Source: Oscillospiraceae bacterium (lineage in GTDB: Bacteria > Bacillota > Clostridia > Oscillospirales > CAG-272). From it: 58,436 bases of DNA. Below are positions 41,345-50,500 of the stretch, piece after piece. The DNA is taken from contig SVRG01000004.1 in the NCBI GenBank assembly GCA_015064965.1, forward strand, positions 1 to 58,436, written 5' to 3'. The notes below the pieces were generated by a model that saw nothing but the letters and a program-made list of their open reading frames with translations, ran no database searches and was not told where the DNA came from. The translations under genes and the position numbers were made by a program. Each line of letters begins with the position of its first letter. The stretch's first letter is position 1.

Positions 41345-42520
41345 ATGAAGATATACGAAATAGGCACAGGCTATACCCCGATCCCCGCGCAGATGGGCGC
41401 AGCTACAGAGATAGTTGTTGAGGAGTTGACACGCGCCCTTATCAAAAACGGCGAGGACGCTGAAATTATAGATATAAAGGCACGCGCAAGAGCAAAAAAT
41501 CAACTTCCGATTACTGAGGTTAATGTCCCGTCAATGTTTACAAAGACCGATGTCAGCCTTGGAATTATGCACAAACTCAAGAGAGTGGTGTATTCGGTTG
41601 CGCTCGCCTCAAAGCTTAAAAAGATTTTGAAAAGCACTAAAGAAAAGGTTGTTTTTCATTTTCACAATCAGTACAATATGTTCTTCTTTTTGAAACTTGT
41701 GCCGAAAAAGCTTCGCGAAAAGGCGATTTTAGCATATACTGTGCATTCATATATATGGGGCACAGAGTGGGAGAAGATAGAGGCAACTGTAAAAAAGAAG
41801 TATTTTCAAGAGGTTTTCTCTGTTAAAAATGCGGATGCGGTTTTTGTGCTCAATGATATAACTATTGACCATTTTGTAAATCGCCTTTCAGTGAATAAAG
41901 AGAAGATCCACAAGGTTTTGAACGGTGTGAATGTTGAGCGATATGCACCGCTCCCAGTTGACGAGGTTGATGCGTTCAAACGCGAGCTTTCGCTTGACGG
42001 AAAAAAGGTGATCTTTCAGGTCGGCTCTGTTTGCGACAGAAAAAGTCAACTTGGTTCGCTTATGATGCTTTGCGACTATCTTAAAGCCCACAGCGATACG
42101 GTTTATATGTATGCAGGCGGTATTATCGACGGAGATTATCAGCAGTCAATAATAAACTTTGCCAAAGAGAATGGCATTGAAGAGCAGGTGAAATATGTGG
42201 GCGAGCTTGCTCCGGGCGAAGAGCTTAACAAGTATTATAACGCTGCTGACGTGAGTGTATTTACATCGACGCTTGAGTCATTCGGACTTGTTATTATCGA
42301 GGCAATTTCATCGGGCACACCTGTGATAATCGGGAAAAACCTGATGTTTGATCTAAAGAGCGGTTTTTATATGTATCACAGTGAAGAAGAGTTTGTTTCC
42401 CTTGTGGCAAGCATACTTGACGGCGGAAAAACTGCAGATTTTGACGGCAGCGAGGTAGTGGGAAAATACAACTGGAATGCGGTTGCAAAAACCCATAGCG
42501 AACTGTTTGAAAAGCTTTAA
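41345..42520 (+). CDS. GT4 family glycosyltransferase
   Basis: This 391-residue GT-B enzyme has an N-terminus (IGTGYTPIPAQMGAATEIVV) with the loop found in transferases that bind membrane-linked acceptors. The C-terminal domain has FQVGSVCDRKSQLGSLM and STLESFGLVIIEAISSGTPV (the E-x7-E donor motif). It starts two bases after the preceding stop, with GGAG upstream. It adds one sugar to the repeat unit; donor and linkage are unknown. Confidence 0.88.
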   Translation: MKIYEIGTGYTPIPAQMGAATEIVVEELTRALIKNGEDAEIIDIKARARAKNQLPITEVNVPSMFTKTDVSLGIMHKLKRVVYSVALASKLKKILKSTKEKVVFHFHNQYNMFFFLKLVPKKLREKAILAYTVHSYIWGTEWEKIEATVKKKYFQEVFSVKNADAVFVLNDITIDHFVNRLSVNKEKIHKVLNGVNVERYAPLPVDEVDAFKRELSLDGKKVIFQVGSVCDRKSQLGSLMMLCDYLKAHSDTVYMYAGGIIDGDYQQSIINFAKENGIEEQVKYVGELAPGEELNKYYNAADVSVFTSTLESFGLVIIEAISSGTPVIIGKNLMFDLKSGFYMYHSEEEFVSLVASILDGGKTADFDGSEVVGKYNWNAVAKTHSELFEKL

Positions 42521-42541
42521 AATTTTGTATTGGAGTAAAAA

Positions 42542-43627
42542 ATGGCAAAAAAACTTAACGGCACAGTTATAGTTACATACCGATGCAATGCAAAATGCAC
42601 CATGTGCAACAGATATAAGGTTCCGTCAAAGCCGGAGGACGAGCTTTCGATCGAAACCATAAAAAAGCTCCCTGAAATGTATTTTACAAACATCACGGGC
42701 GGCGAACCCTTTATGCGCGAGGACCTCAAAGATGTTGTTCGCGAGCTTTATAAAAAGAGCGAAAGAATTGTTATTTCCACAAACGGATTTTATACCGACA
42801 GAATCGTGGATCTTTGCAAGGAGTTTCCGAATATCGGTATCAGAATTTCCATTGAGGGACTTGAGAAGACCAACAACGAGATACGCGGACTTGAGGACGG
42901 ATTCAACCGCGGCTACACCACGCTTAAAACCCTGGTTGAGATGGGGATGAAGGACGTTGGCTTTGGCATGACCGTTCAGGATAAAAACGCTCCCGACCTT
43001 GTTGCACTTTACAACATTTCCGACGAGATGGGTATGGAGTTTGCCACGGCATCTTTGCACAACAGCTTCTACTTCGTGGAGTCGAATAATATCATTCATG
43101 ACCGTCTTATGGTGGCGCAGAACTTTGAGGATCTTGTAAACAGACTGCTTGAGTCAAACAGCCCTAAAAAGTGGTTCCGCGCATACTTCAACCACGGACT
43201 TATAAATTACATATTCAGTCAAAAGCGTCTGCTCCCATGTGACATGAGCTTTGACACATTCTTTATTGATCCGTTTGGCGATGTTATGCCATGTAACGGC
43301 ACTAAAGAAAAGGAAGTTATGGGCAATCTCAATGAGCAAACATGGGATGAGCTCTGGAACAGCGAAGCGGCAGAAATCGTGCGCAAAAAGGTTCGCGCTT
43401 GCGACAGAAACTGTTGGATGATAGGCTCCGTGTCGCCCGCTATGCATAAATACATATTGACGCCCGCACTTTGGGTGATCAAGCACAAATTCCTTTCTTT
43501 CGGCAAGAAAAAGAAATATTCGATGTACGAAAATAAAATCGTGCGCGACTATCGCGACGGCAAGGTTTCAAAAGAAGAACTTGATGCTTGCTCAACCTGC
43601 GAGGGATGCGCGGTGGAACGTGTATAA
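42542..43627 (+). CDS. Radical SAM / SPASM-like enzyme in the polysaccharide locus
   Basis: This is a 361-residue radical SAM enzyme. The 4Fe-4S cluster motif is YRCNAKCTMCNRY (C15, C19, C22) and the SAM-binding GGE motif is NITGGEPFMRED. The C-terminal part has SPASM-type cysteines (LLPCDMS, DVMPCNGTKEK, GNLNEQTWDELWN, ACDRNCWM), followed by an extra terminal cluster (CSTCEGCAVERV) that could hold another cluster. Such enzymes modify peptides or sugars by radical chemistry. It lies between glycosyltransferases with a one-base overlap to the next gene, so modification of a sugar, lipid or aglycone in the repeat unit is the likely role. No precursor peptide is seen nearby. Confidence 0.88.
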   Translation: MAKKLNGTVIVTYRCNAKCTMCNRYKVPSKPEDELSIETIKKLPEMYFTNITGGEPFMREDLKDVVRELYKKSERIVISTNGFYTDRIVDLCKEFPNIGIRISIEGLEKTNNEIRGLEDGFNRGYTTLKTLVEMGMKDVGFGMTVQDKNAPDLVALYNISDEMGMEFATASLHNSFYFVESNNIIHDRLMVAQNFEDLVNRLLESNSPKKWFRAYFNHGLINYIFSQKRLLPCDMSFDTFFIDPFGDVMPCNGTKEKEVMGNLNEQTWDELWNSEAAEIVRKKVRACDRNCWMIGSVSPAMHKYILTPALWVIKHKFLSFGKKKKYSMYENKIVRDYRDGKVSKEELDACSTCEGCAVERV

Positions 43628-44646
43628 TGTTGATATTATCAAATTGCCTTACAAAGGTTGTTGACGAAGGTTGTATAAAGGTTGCAAACAGCCTTGTAAA
43701 AAGACTTAAAAATAACTCGGACAACCATTTTGTTGTTACTTATGAGAGGGAAAGTGCGCTTTCGGATGAGCATTTAAGTCTGAATAAGTTTTTGATTAGT
43801 AAAAGGCTGTTTTCGCTCATCAAGGAGCGCGGAGAGAGGGTGCTGTACCTACCGTTTCCGGCAAAACCGATTTCAACAGCGATACGTGTATTCATTTTGT
43901 CGCTTTTTGCAAAATGTGGCATGGATGTTTTAATAACCATGCAAAATGAGTGCGATTTTGTTTCAAAATTGCTTTTTAAGCTAAGCGGCGCAAATTTTGT
44001 GTTTTTGTCCGCACCGGCAGCGGCGCGTTTTAGCAAGCACGTCGGCGAAAAGCGTGTAAAGCATCTCAAGTGCGGTGTTGATACAAAACGTTTTTTGCCG
44101 GTTGACCAAGATAAGGCGCGGGCGCTTAAAGAAAAATACGGACTTGATAGCGACCGTGCGGTGGTGCTTCATGTGGGGCATCTTAACCGTGGCAGAAATG
44201 TGGCAGAACTTTTAAAGCTTGCCGATGAGTTTACGGTGTTGCTTGTCACAAGCACGCTTACAAAAAGCGAGCAGGACAAAGAGCTTCGTGCCTCGCTTGA
44301 AGCGGCAAATATAAAGATTATTGACGATTATATCCCCGACATAGAGGAGATTTATCAGCTTTCGGATGTTTACTTTTTTCCGGTTGTTGAGTACGGCAAA
44401 TGTATAGACGTTCCGCTTTCCTGCCTGGAGGCGGCGGCATGCAACAAGTGCGTTGTTACTACCGACTATGGCGAGATGAAGGAGTTTTGCGGCAAAGACG
44501 GATTTTATTTTATTGATTCGTTTGAAAAAGACGATTTAAAGACTCTTGTTAAAAAGGCGATTTCTTCAAAGGCTCAAACGAGGAGCGCAGTGCTTGAATA
44601 CGATTTTGACAACGCGGCTTTATATTTCGGTTTGGACGGTGAATGA
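43627..44646 (+). CDS. Glycosyltransferase, GT4-like
   Basis: This 339-residue GT-B-like protein is less typical than its neighbours. The donor domain shows VVLHVGHLNRGRNVAELLK, VVEYGKCIDVPLSCLEAAAC and NKCVVTTDYG. The N-terminal half is short and basic. Its ATG overlaps the radical SAM stop (TAATG); a longer frame from 43588 would lie inside that gene. It ends with ATGA overlapping the acetyltransferase. It probably adds one sugar to the repeat unit. Confidence 0.82.
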   Translation: MLILSNCLTKVVDEGCIKVANSLVKRLKNNSDNHFVVTYERESALSDEHLSLNKFLISKRLFSLIKERGERVLYLPFPAKPISTAIRVFILSLFAKCGMDVLITMQNECDFVSKLLFKLSGANFVFLSAPAAARFSKHVGEKRVKHLKCGVDTKRFLPVDQDKARALKEKYGLDSDRAVVLHVGHLNRGRNVAELLKLADEFTVLLVTSTLTKSEQDKELRASLEAANIKIIDDYIPDIEEIYQLSDVYFFPVVEYGKCIDVPLSCLEAAACNKCVVTTDYGEMKEFCGKDGFYFIDSFEKDDLKTLVKKAISSKAQTRSAVLEYDFDNAALYFGLDGE

Positions 44647-45224
44647 TGGGTATTTCAACGAAAAAGGAATTAAAAGAATGTCTTGAAAAAGAGCGAGAAT
44701 TCTATCTTCCAAAAAAATTTGCCTTGGAGTGGAAGCTTACATCGGACAATAAATATAAACTCTATCAATATGTGCGTTTGCTTCGACTGACAGAGTACCA
44801 TTATAATACCAGAAAGAACCCCATACACAAGCTGCTGTACGCATGGTACAGAAGAAGAAAGAATATAGCGGGTAGAAAACTTGGTATTGAAATGTGGGAA
44901 AACACATTTGCAAGCGGACTTAAGATTGAGCATGCCGGCAATATTGTTGTAAACGGTCATTCAAAAATTGGCGAAAACTGCATCCTTTACGGCAGCAACT
45001 GCATAGGAAATGACGGCTTATCATCCCCATGCCCGAGAATTGGCAAAAATGTCAGGATCGGTGTTGGTGCCGTGGTGATTGGCGATGTTGAAATTGCAGA
45101 CAACGTAACCGTGGCGGCGGGAGCGGTAGTAGTAAAATCGTGCACCACCGAAGGGGCGGTGCTTGCAGGCGTACCTGCAAAAATCGTTAAAATCAATGTA
45201 AAAGCAGGAGAAACTAATGAATAA
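44643..45224 (+). CDS. Serine-acetyltransferase-like sugar O-acetyltransferase
   Basis: This is a 193-residue left-handed beta-helix acyltransferase. Hexapeptide repeats run through the second half (KIGENCILYGSNCIGNDG, RIGKNVRIGVGAVVIGDVEI, NVTVAAGAVVVKS, LAGVPAKIV). The N-terminal 90 residues are helical. CysE-like enzymes in capsule loci usually transfer acetyl from acetyl-CoA to a sugar hydroxyl rather than to serine. Start codons at 44643 and 44646 are both possible (ATGATG); the first overlaps the upstream stop. It overlaps the next gene by eight bases. Confidence 0.87.
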   Translation: MMGISTKKELKECLEKEREFYLPKKFALEWKLTSDNKYKLYQYVRLLRLTEYHYNTRKNPIHKLLYAWYRRRKNIAGRKLGIEMWENTFASGLKIEHAGNIVVNGHSKIGENCILYGSNCIGNDGLSSPCPRIGKNVRIGVGAVVIGDVEIADNVTVAAGAVVVKSCTTEGAVLAGVPAKIVKINVKAGETNE

Positions 45225-46230
45225 TCCAAAGGTTTCTGTTGTTGTTCCGGTTTACAATGTGGAAAAGTATCTTGAGCGGTGTGTTTTGTCAATTGTAAAT
45301 CAGACATATAAGAATATAGAGATAATTCTGGTGGATGACGGTTCCCCCGACTCATGCCCTGCAATGTGTGACAGCTTTGCGGCACACGATGAGCGCATAA
45401 TAGCCGTTCACAAGCAAAATGCGGGACTCGGAATGGCACGCAATACCGGAATGGAGCACGCAAGCGGCGACTATATCATGTTTGTTGACAGTGATGACTA
45501 TATTGATATAACCGCTGTGGAAAAATGCGTTGCTGAAATTTTGAAAACCGATGCGGATATAGTAATGTTTGGCAGAAACAATGTATCCGCAGACGGAAAT
45601 ATAATAAAGAAGGAAATCACCGCGGTCAAAACTGTTTTTGAAAAAGAAGAACTCGGTGATTTGCTGAGCGGACTCTTTACCTACAAGCTCGGCATCGGTA
45701 TAAGCGCTTGGGGCAAACTCTACAATATGGATGTTTTTCGCAAAGGCGGAATAGAATTCTTTTCCGAGCGTGAGGTGCTTGCCGAGGACGCAATGTTTAT
45801 GTTGCTGTTTTTTGCACATGCAAAAAAAGCAACAGTTCTTGCAGAGAATATGTACTATTATATTCAAAACGATGCATCGCTTTCGAGAGCATATAAAAAA
45901 GGATATCAATCCCGCGCGGATGTGTTTGTGCAGCGTGGCAGAGAGCTTTGCCGCACACTTGGACTTCCCAAGACGGTAGGAAATGGGCTTTGCGCAAGAT
46001 ATCTCATGTTCTCAATTTCAGGTATGAAGAAGATTTTGGGCTCCTCGCTTTCAAAAAAAGAAAAAAAAGCGGAGCTGAAAACGATTTTTAGCGATAGCAT
46101 ACTGCTTGACTCAATAAATAAAGATGTTTTAAATCTTTGCAACAGTGCTTCAAAGGTGTTTTGGCAATTGTTTAAGCTCAAGATGTATCATCTTTGCGTG
46201 CTGATGCTTTGGAGTAAAATTAAGAAATAG
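45217..46230 (+). CDS. Family 2 glycosyltransferase
   Basis: This is a 337-residue inverting GT-A enzyme. Core motifs: VVVPVYNVEKYLERCVLSI, LVDDGSPDS (nucleotide site), GMARNTGMEHASGDYIMFVD and SDDYID (metal DxD). A helical, basic C-terminus (about 230-337) is typical of membrane-associated capsule enzymes. It has strong similarity in its first 95 residues to the GT2 at 54536, so the two are related copies. GGAGA precedes the start inside the acetyltransferase gene. Confidence 0.92.
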   Translation: MNNPKVSVVVPVYNVEKYLERCVLSIVNQTYKNIEIILVDDGSPDSCPAMCDSFAAHDERIIAVHKQNAGLGMARNTGMEHASGDYIMFVDSDDYIDITAVEKCVAEILKTDADIVMFGRNNVSADGNIIKKEITAVKTVFEKEELGDLLSGLFTYKLGIGISAWGKLYNMDVFRKGGIEFFSEREVLAEDAMFMLLFFAHAKKATVLAENMYYYIQNDASLSRAYKKGYQSRADVFVQRGRELCRTLGLPKTVGNGLCARYLMFSISGMKKILGSSLSKKEKKAELKTIFSDSILLDSINKDVLNLCNSASKVFWQLFKLKMYHLCVLMLWSKIKK

Positions 46231-46244
46231 TTTTTGGAGAATTT

Positions 46245-47549
46245 ATGGTCACGAAACGAGAGGTAGGAAAACTTTATATCAAAAAACGGTCACTACCTGA
46301 GTGGATGACCTTGTATATATTTGTTTTTCCTTTTATAATTTCATTTTTGATAGGCATGTTAAAGTTACCGTCTTTGTTTAAATACACTGTCGATGCAGTG
46401 TGGCTTATTATGATGGTATTGATTTTTGCCAGGAGAAATATAGTTATCAAAAGAAAGCTTAAACCGATTGTGTCTTTCGCCGGCATATTTTTGCTTTATA
46501 CGTTGATAACATATATATTCCATTTCCAATCGCCGTTTTATTATTTATGGGGATTTAGAAACAACTTCAGATATTATGCCGCGTTTATAGCGTTTGTTAC
46601 TTTTTTAAACGAAGAAGACGGAAAGAGCTGTTTTAAGTTTATAGATATTCTTTTTTGGATAAATATATCGGTTTCACTATACCAGTTCTTTGTTATGGGG
46701 CTCGAGCAGGACTATCTCGGAGGCATTTTCGGAATTGAAAGAGGATGCAACAGCTATTCGATTTTGCTTTTTGCAATAGTGCTCAGTAAATCGTTGCTTT
46801 TATATATGGAAGGAAAAGAAGGCGCAGTTTCGTGCTTTGCAAAATGCGGTTGCGCGCTTGTTCTTGCCGCGATGGCAGAACTTAAATTATTCTTTTTGAT
46901 TTTCGTTTTCATTCTTGTGTTTTCTTCAATTCTCACAAGATTTTCCGTTAGAAAATTTGTAATGCTTTTTGTTTCTGCACTTCTTTTATTTGTTGCAAGT
47001 TCGGTTTTGACAAGTGTATTTGGAATGGCGCAAGAGCTTTCTTTTGACCGTATCGTACAGCTTGTAACCGCAACAAACTATGCTTCTGCCGAGGATCTTG
47101 GCCGCTTTACCGCGCTGCCTACAATATCTAAAACTATTCTCACAGATGTTAGTGACAAAATATTTGGCATGGGACTTGGCAATTGTGATACTTCTGCTTT
47201 TGCAATTTGCAACACTCCGTTTTTTGAGACACATCAAAAACTGCATTACACCTGGTTTTCAAGTGCATTTTTGTTTCTTGAAACAGGGTATATCGGGCTT
47301 ACTTTGAATTTAACGTTTTATGTCATCTGCTGTTTAATATCATTTAAACTGTTTAAAAACGGAAAGTCTGACCGACTGTTTTGCCAGCTTGGAATGATAG
47401 TGTCGTTACTGGCAATTATAATGGTGTTTTACAATTCATCGCTTCGTACAGAGGCTGGATACATGGTGTATTTTGTGCTTTCTCTTCCGCTTGTAGCATC
47501 GCGCGAATGGAGCGGAGCTGCAATTTCTGAAAAAACGATAAAAAATTAA
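46245..47549 (+). CDS. wzy: Putative polysaccharide polymerase (Wzy / O-antigen ligase-like)
   Basis: This 434-residue membrane protein has about eleven hydrophobic helices and one large external loop (about residues 255-345, FDRIVQLVTATNY ... FETHQKLHYTWFSSAFLFLE). An external loop followed by H-x-x-Y/W and a membrane helix is the typical Wzy/WaaL pattern. Sequence conservation in this class is low, so the call rests on topology, size and context in a locus that otherwise has a flippase and no polymerase. It is AT-rich, as such genes often are. GGAG precedes the start. Confidence 0.8.
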   Translation: MVTKREVGKLYIKKRSLPEWMTLYIFVFPFIISFLIGMLKLPSLFKYTVDAVWLIMMVLIFARRNIVIKRKLKPIVSFAGIFLLYTLITYIFHFQSPFYYLWGFRNNFRYYAAFIAFVTFLNEEDGKSCFKFIDILFWINISVSLYQFFVMGLEQDYLGGIFGIERGCNSYSILLFAIVLSKSLLLYMEGKEGAVSCFAKCGCALVLAAMAELKLFFLIFVFILVFSSILTRFSVRKFVMLFVSALLLFVASSVLTSVFGMAQELSFDRIVQLVTATNYASAEDLGRFTALPTISKTILTDVSDKIFGMGLGNCDTSAFAICNTPFFETHQKLHYTWFSSAFLFLETGYIGLTLNLTFYVICCLISFKLFKNGKSDRLFCQLGMIVSLLAIIMVFYNSSLRTEAGYMVYFVLSLPLVASREWSGAAISEKTIKN

Positions 47550-47575
47550 ATAAAATTTTTTAGGAGGATAAAACT

Positions 47576-50500
47576 ATGAAAAAGTTTCTCTGCGCGGCAT
47601 TGGCGGTACTTATGGTATTGTCGGTACTTCCTATGTCGGTTTTCGCATCTGATTTTGATGCGGCGGTTACCGGGGATTACTTTAAAGTAATTTCAGAGGA
47701 AACTTACACCCTCGCACCCGGCGCAACCGAAACAGAACTGGTAGTCAACAATGCAGAAGGTAACGACCGTAAGGTTGTTCACTATTTTGAGGTTGACACC
47801 AAAAACGAAAACATTGAGGTTATGCCCGGTTATTACAGAATCGACAAGCTCGATCCCGACAACCTCAAGCTCGACGGCGTAGCCGATAAGACACAGTATT
47901 GGAAAGCCGAACAGCTCACCAAGACTGTAGCTTACTACGAGGGCATGGGCTACAATGTTGTAGGTGCTATGAATACCGCACTTGCATACGACTCCGATGC
48001 TCCTTACGGCTACATGGTATGGCAGGGCGTTGTTCTCGGCGGTCCCGAGGTACACAAGGGCGCACAGACCTACCTTGCAATTGACCGTGAAGGCAACTGC
48101 GAGCTTCGCTCGATGAGCACTCCTCTTAACGGAACTGAGTACACTGCAATTCCTGCAAACTTTGGCTGGCTTGTTAAAGACGGCGAACTTGTAAGCAAGA
48201 CTGTTGAGCGTACTTCTTCTGATGCATCCCGCTCGATGATTGGTATTAAGGCTGACGGCACACTTGTGTTCTGCCAGGTAGACGGACGTAACGCGCCCTT
48301 CTCCAGCGGTCTTTCCAACTACGAAATGGGCGAAATGATGCTTGCTATCGGCTGCGTTAATGCGGTTAACTGCGACGGCGGCGGATCTTCCACATTTGTA
48401 TCAAAGCGTGAGGGCGAAACAGTAAATACCATGCGTTCCGTTCCTTCCGACGGCTCTGAGCGTGCAACCATCAACAGCGTAGTTTTGGTTTCCAAGGCAA
48501 AGGCAACAGGTGAGTTTGACCACGCGGTTCTTGACAGCGAATATGACTATATTGCTCCCGGCGCAACCGTTACCGTTAGCGCAAAGGGTGTTGACGCTGC
48601 GGGCAGCCCTGCTGAAGTACCCGAAGAGGGCATCACCTGGGCGGTTGACGGCGAAGGCACTGTAAGCGGCGGCAAGTTTACTGCCGGTTCTGCTAAGGGT
48701 GATGTAACTGTTCAGATGCTTTACAACGGTGAGGTTGTTGGCACCAAGACACTTAAAGTTGTTGACCCCGATGTATTTGCACTGACACTTGACGAGACCG
48801 TACTTCCTTATGGCAAGGAAATGACTATTGACTTTGCTTGTACTTACGGCGCGGATAGCTGGGGTGTATGCGTTGACGGCGCATATTCACTTACTCTCTC
48901 CGACGAAAGTGCTGCAACTCTTAATGGCAACGTACTTAAGGCTTCCTCCGACGAGAGCGTTAAGGGCGTAAATGTTACTGCTACCTATCTTCCCAGTCCC
49001 GAAGTTACCGATGTTCTCAAGGTTGAATACGGCAAGGGCTCCGAAATCATCTATGACTTTGAAGACGGCGAGCTTTCCGGCTTTGTAGGTTTTGATGAAG
49101 CAAAGGCATACAGTGCTGAAAACGGCATTAGCAACACCCTCGTTGGTGACGATCCTCTTGCAGGTCAGTTCAGCGAGCAGGTTGACAGCTGGACAACTGT
49201 TGCAACCAAGGAAAACGGACAGGTAAGAAACGGAGAATATGCTCTTGCATGGCATGTTGATAACACCGACGCAGGCTTCTCCGGCTGGACTTACAATGTG
49301 ATTTTCAACATTGGTGAAACTATAGTTCTCCGCGATACAGCAAACGGACTGAATGCAACCACGCTCGGCATGTGGCTCTATATTCCTGAGGGCGCTACCG
49401 GACTTGCATTCCAGTCACAGCTTTATGCAAAGAATGATAATGGCACATACACCTGCAAGCAGGACCATTTTATGTTTGAAACCGTTTCAGGCGTAAGAAA
49501 GAATCTCAACTCCTGCACCGAGGCAGATATTCCCGAGTCCAGATGGGTATATGCAACAGTTGATATTTCAAAATACGATTATATTTGTACTCCGGTTGTA
49601 AGTGATAGCAGCAACTCACGTTCTCCCTCGTTTATCCGTACATATATCAAGCCCATGCTCCCCGCAATACACACCTTCTACATTGATGATATCACTCTCG
49701 ACTACAGCTCAGCTGTTGATGACAGAGTTCTTCCCAAAATCACCGATGTAAGCTATACCACCGCGGATGAGTCTGTGGCTCTTGCGAACGATGCAACGAT
49801 CAGCGGCAACAATGTAGCGTTCTCCGCAGTTGTTTCCGATAACATTAAGCTTGACGGTGAAAGCGGCAAGATTTATGTTGACGGTGTAGCACTTGACAGC
49901 GTAGCGGTTTCCGGCAAGTATCTTGCAAGCGAAAGCGTTACTCTTACAAGCGGCAAGCATACTGTTGTGTTTGAGATCAAAGATGCTCTCGGAAATCCTG
50001 CAAGAGTTATCAGAAACTTCACCATCACAGGCGATTCTGTAATTACTCTTGACGGTCACAACGACTCCGGCGCACTTGCAGAGTATGGCTCTGTATACTA
50101 TGCTGACGTTAAGGTTGCTGATATTACCGATATCAACAAGCTCACCGTAGCACTCAGACTTCAGAATGCCAACACCTGGGAACCTGAAGGTCTTACCGTT
50201 GCAGAAGGCTTTGATGCAACATACACTCTTGACTCTGTTGCAAATGTTCTCACTGTAACTGTAGAGAGAAATGACGATGACGTTGATGAAGATGCAACAA
50301 CCCTAATCAGCGCGCCTATCCGCCTTTGGGTTTGGGATGCAATTGACCACGTTACAGGTCTTGCTGTTACTCCCGAAGTACAGTATAAGACCGGCAACTG
50401 CCCTGTAGTTACCATTGACTGCAGAGTTACAAACGGTGAAGTTGAATTTGCAGGCGATGAGTACAAGAATACTCTTGGCGTATTTGGCGGCAGTTTTGTA

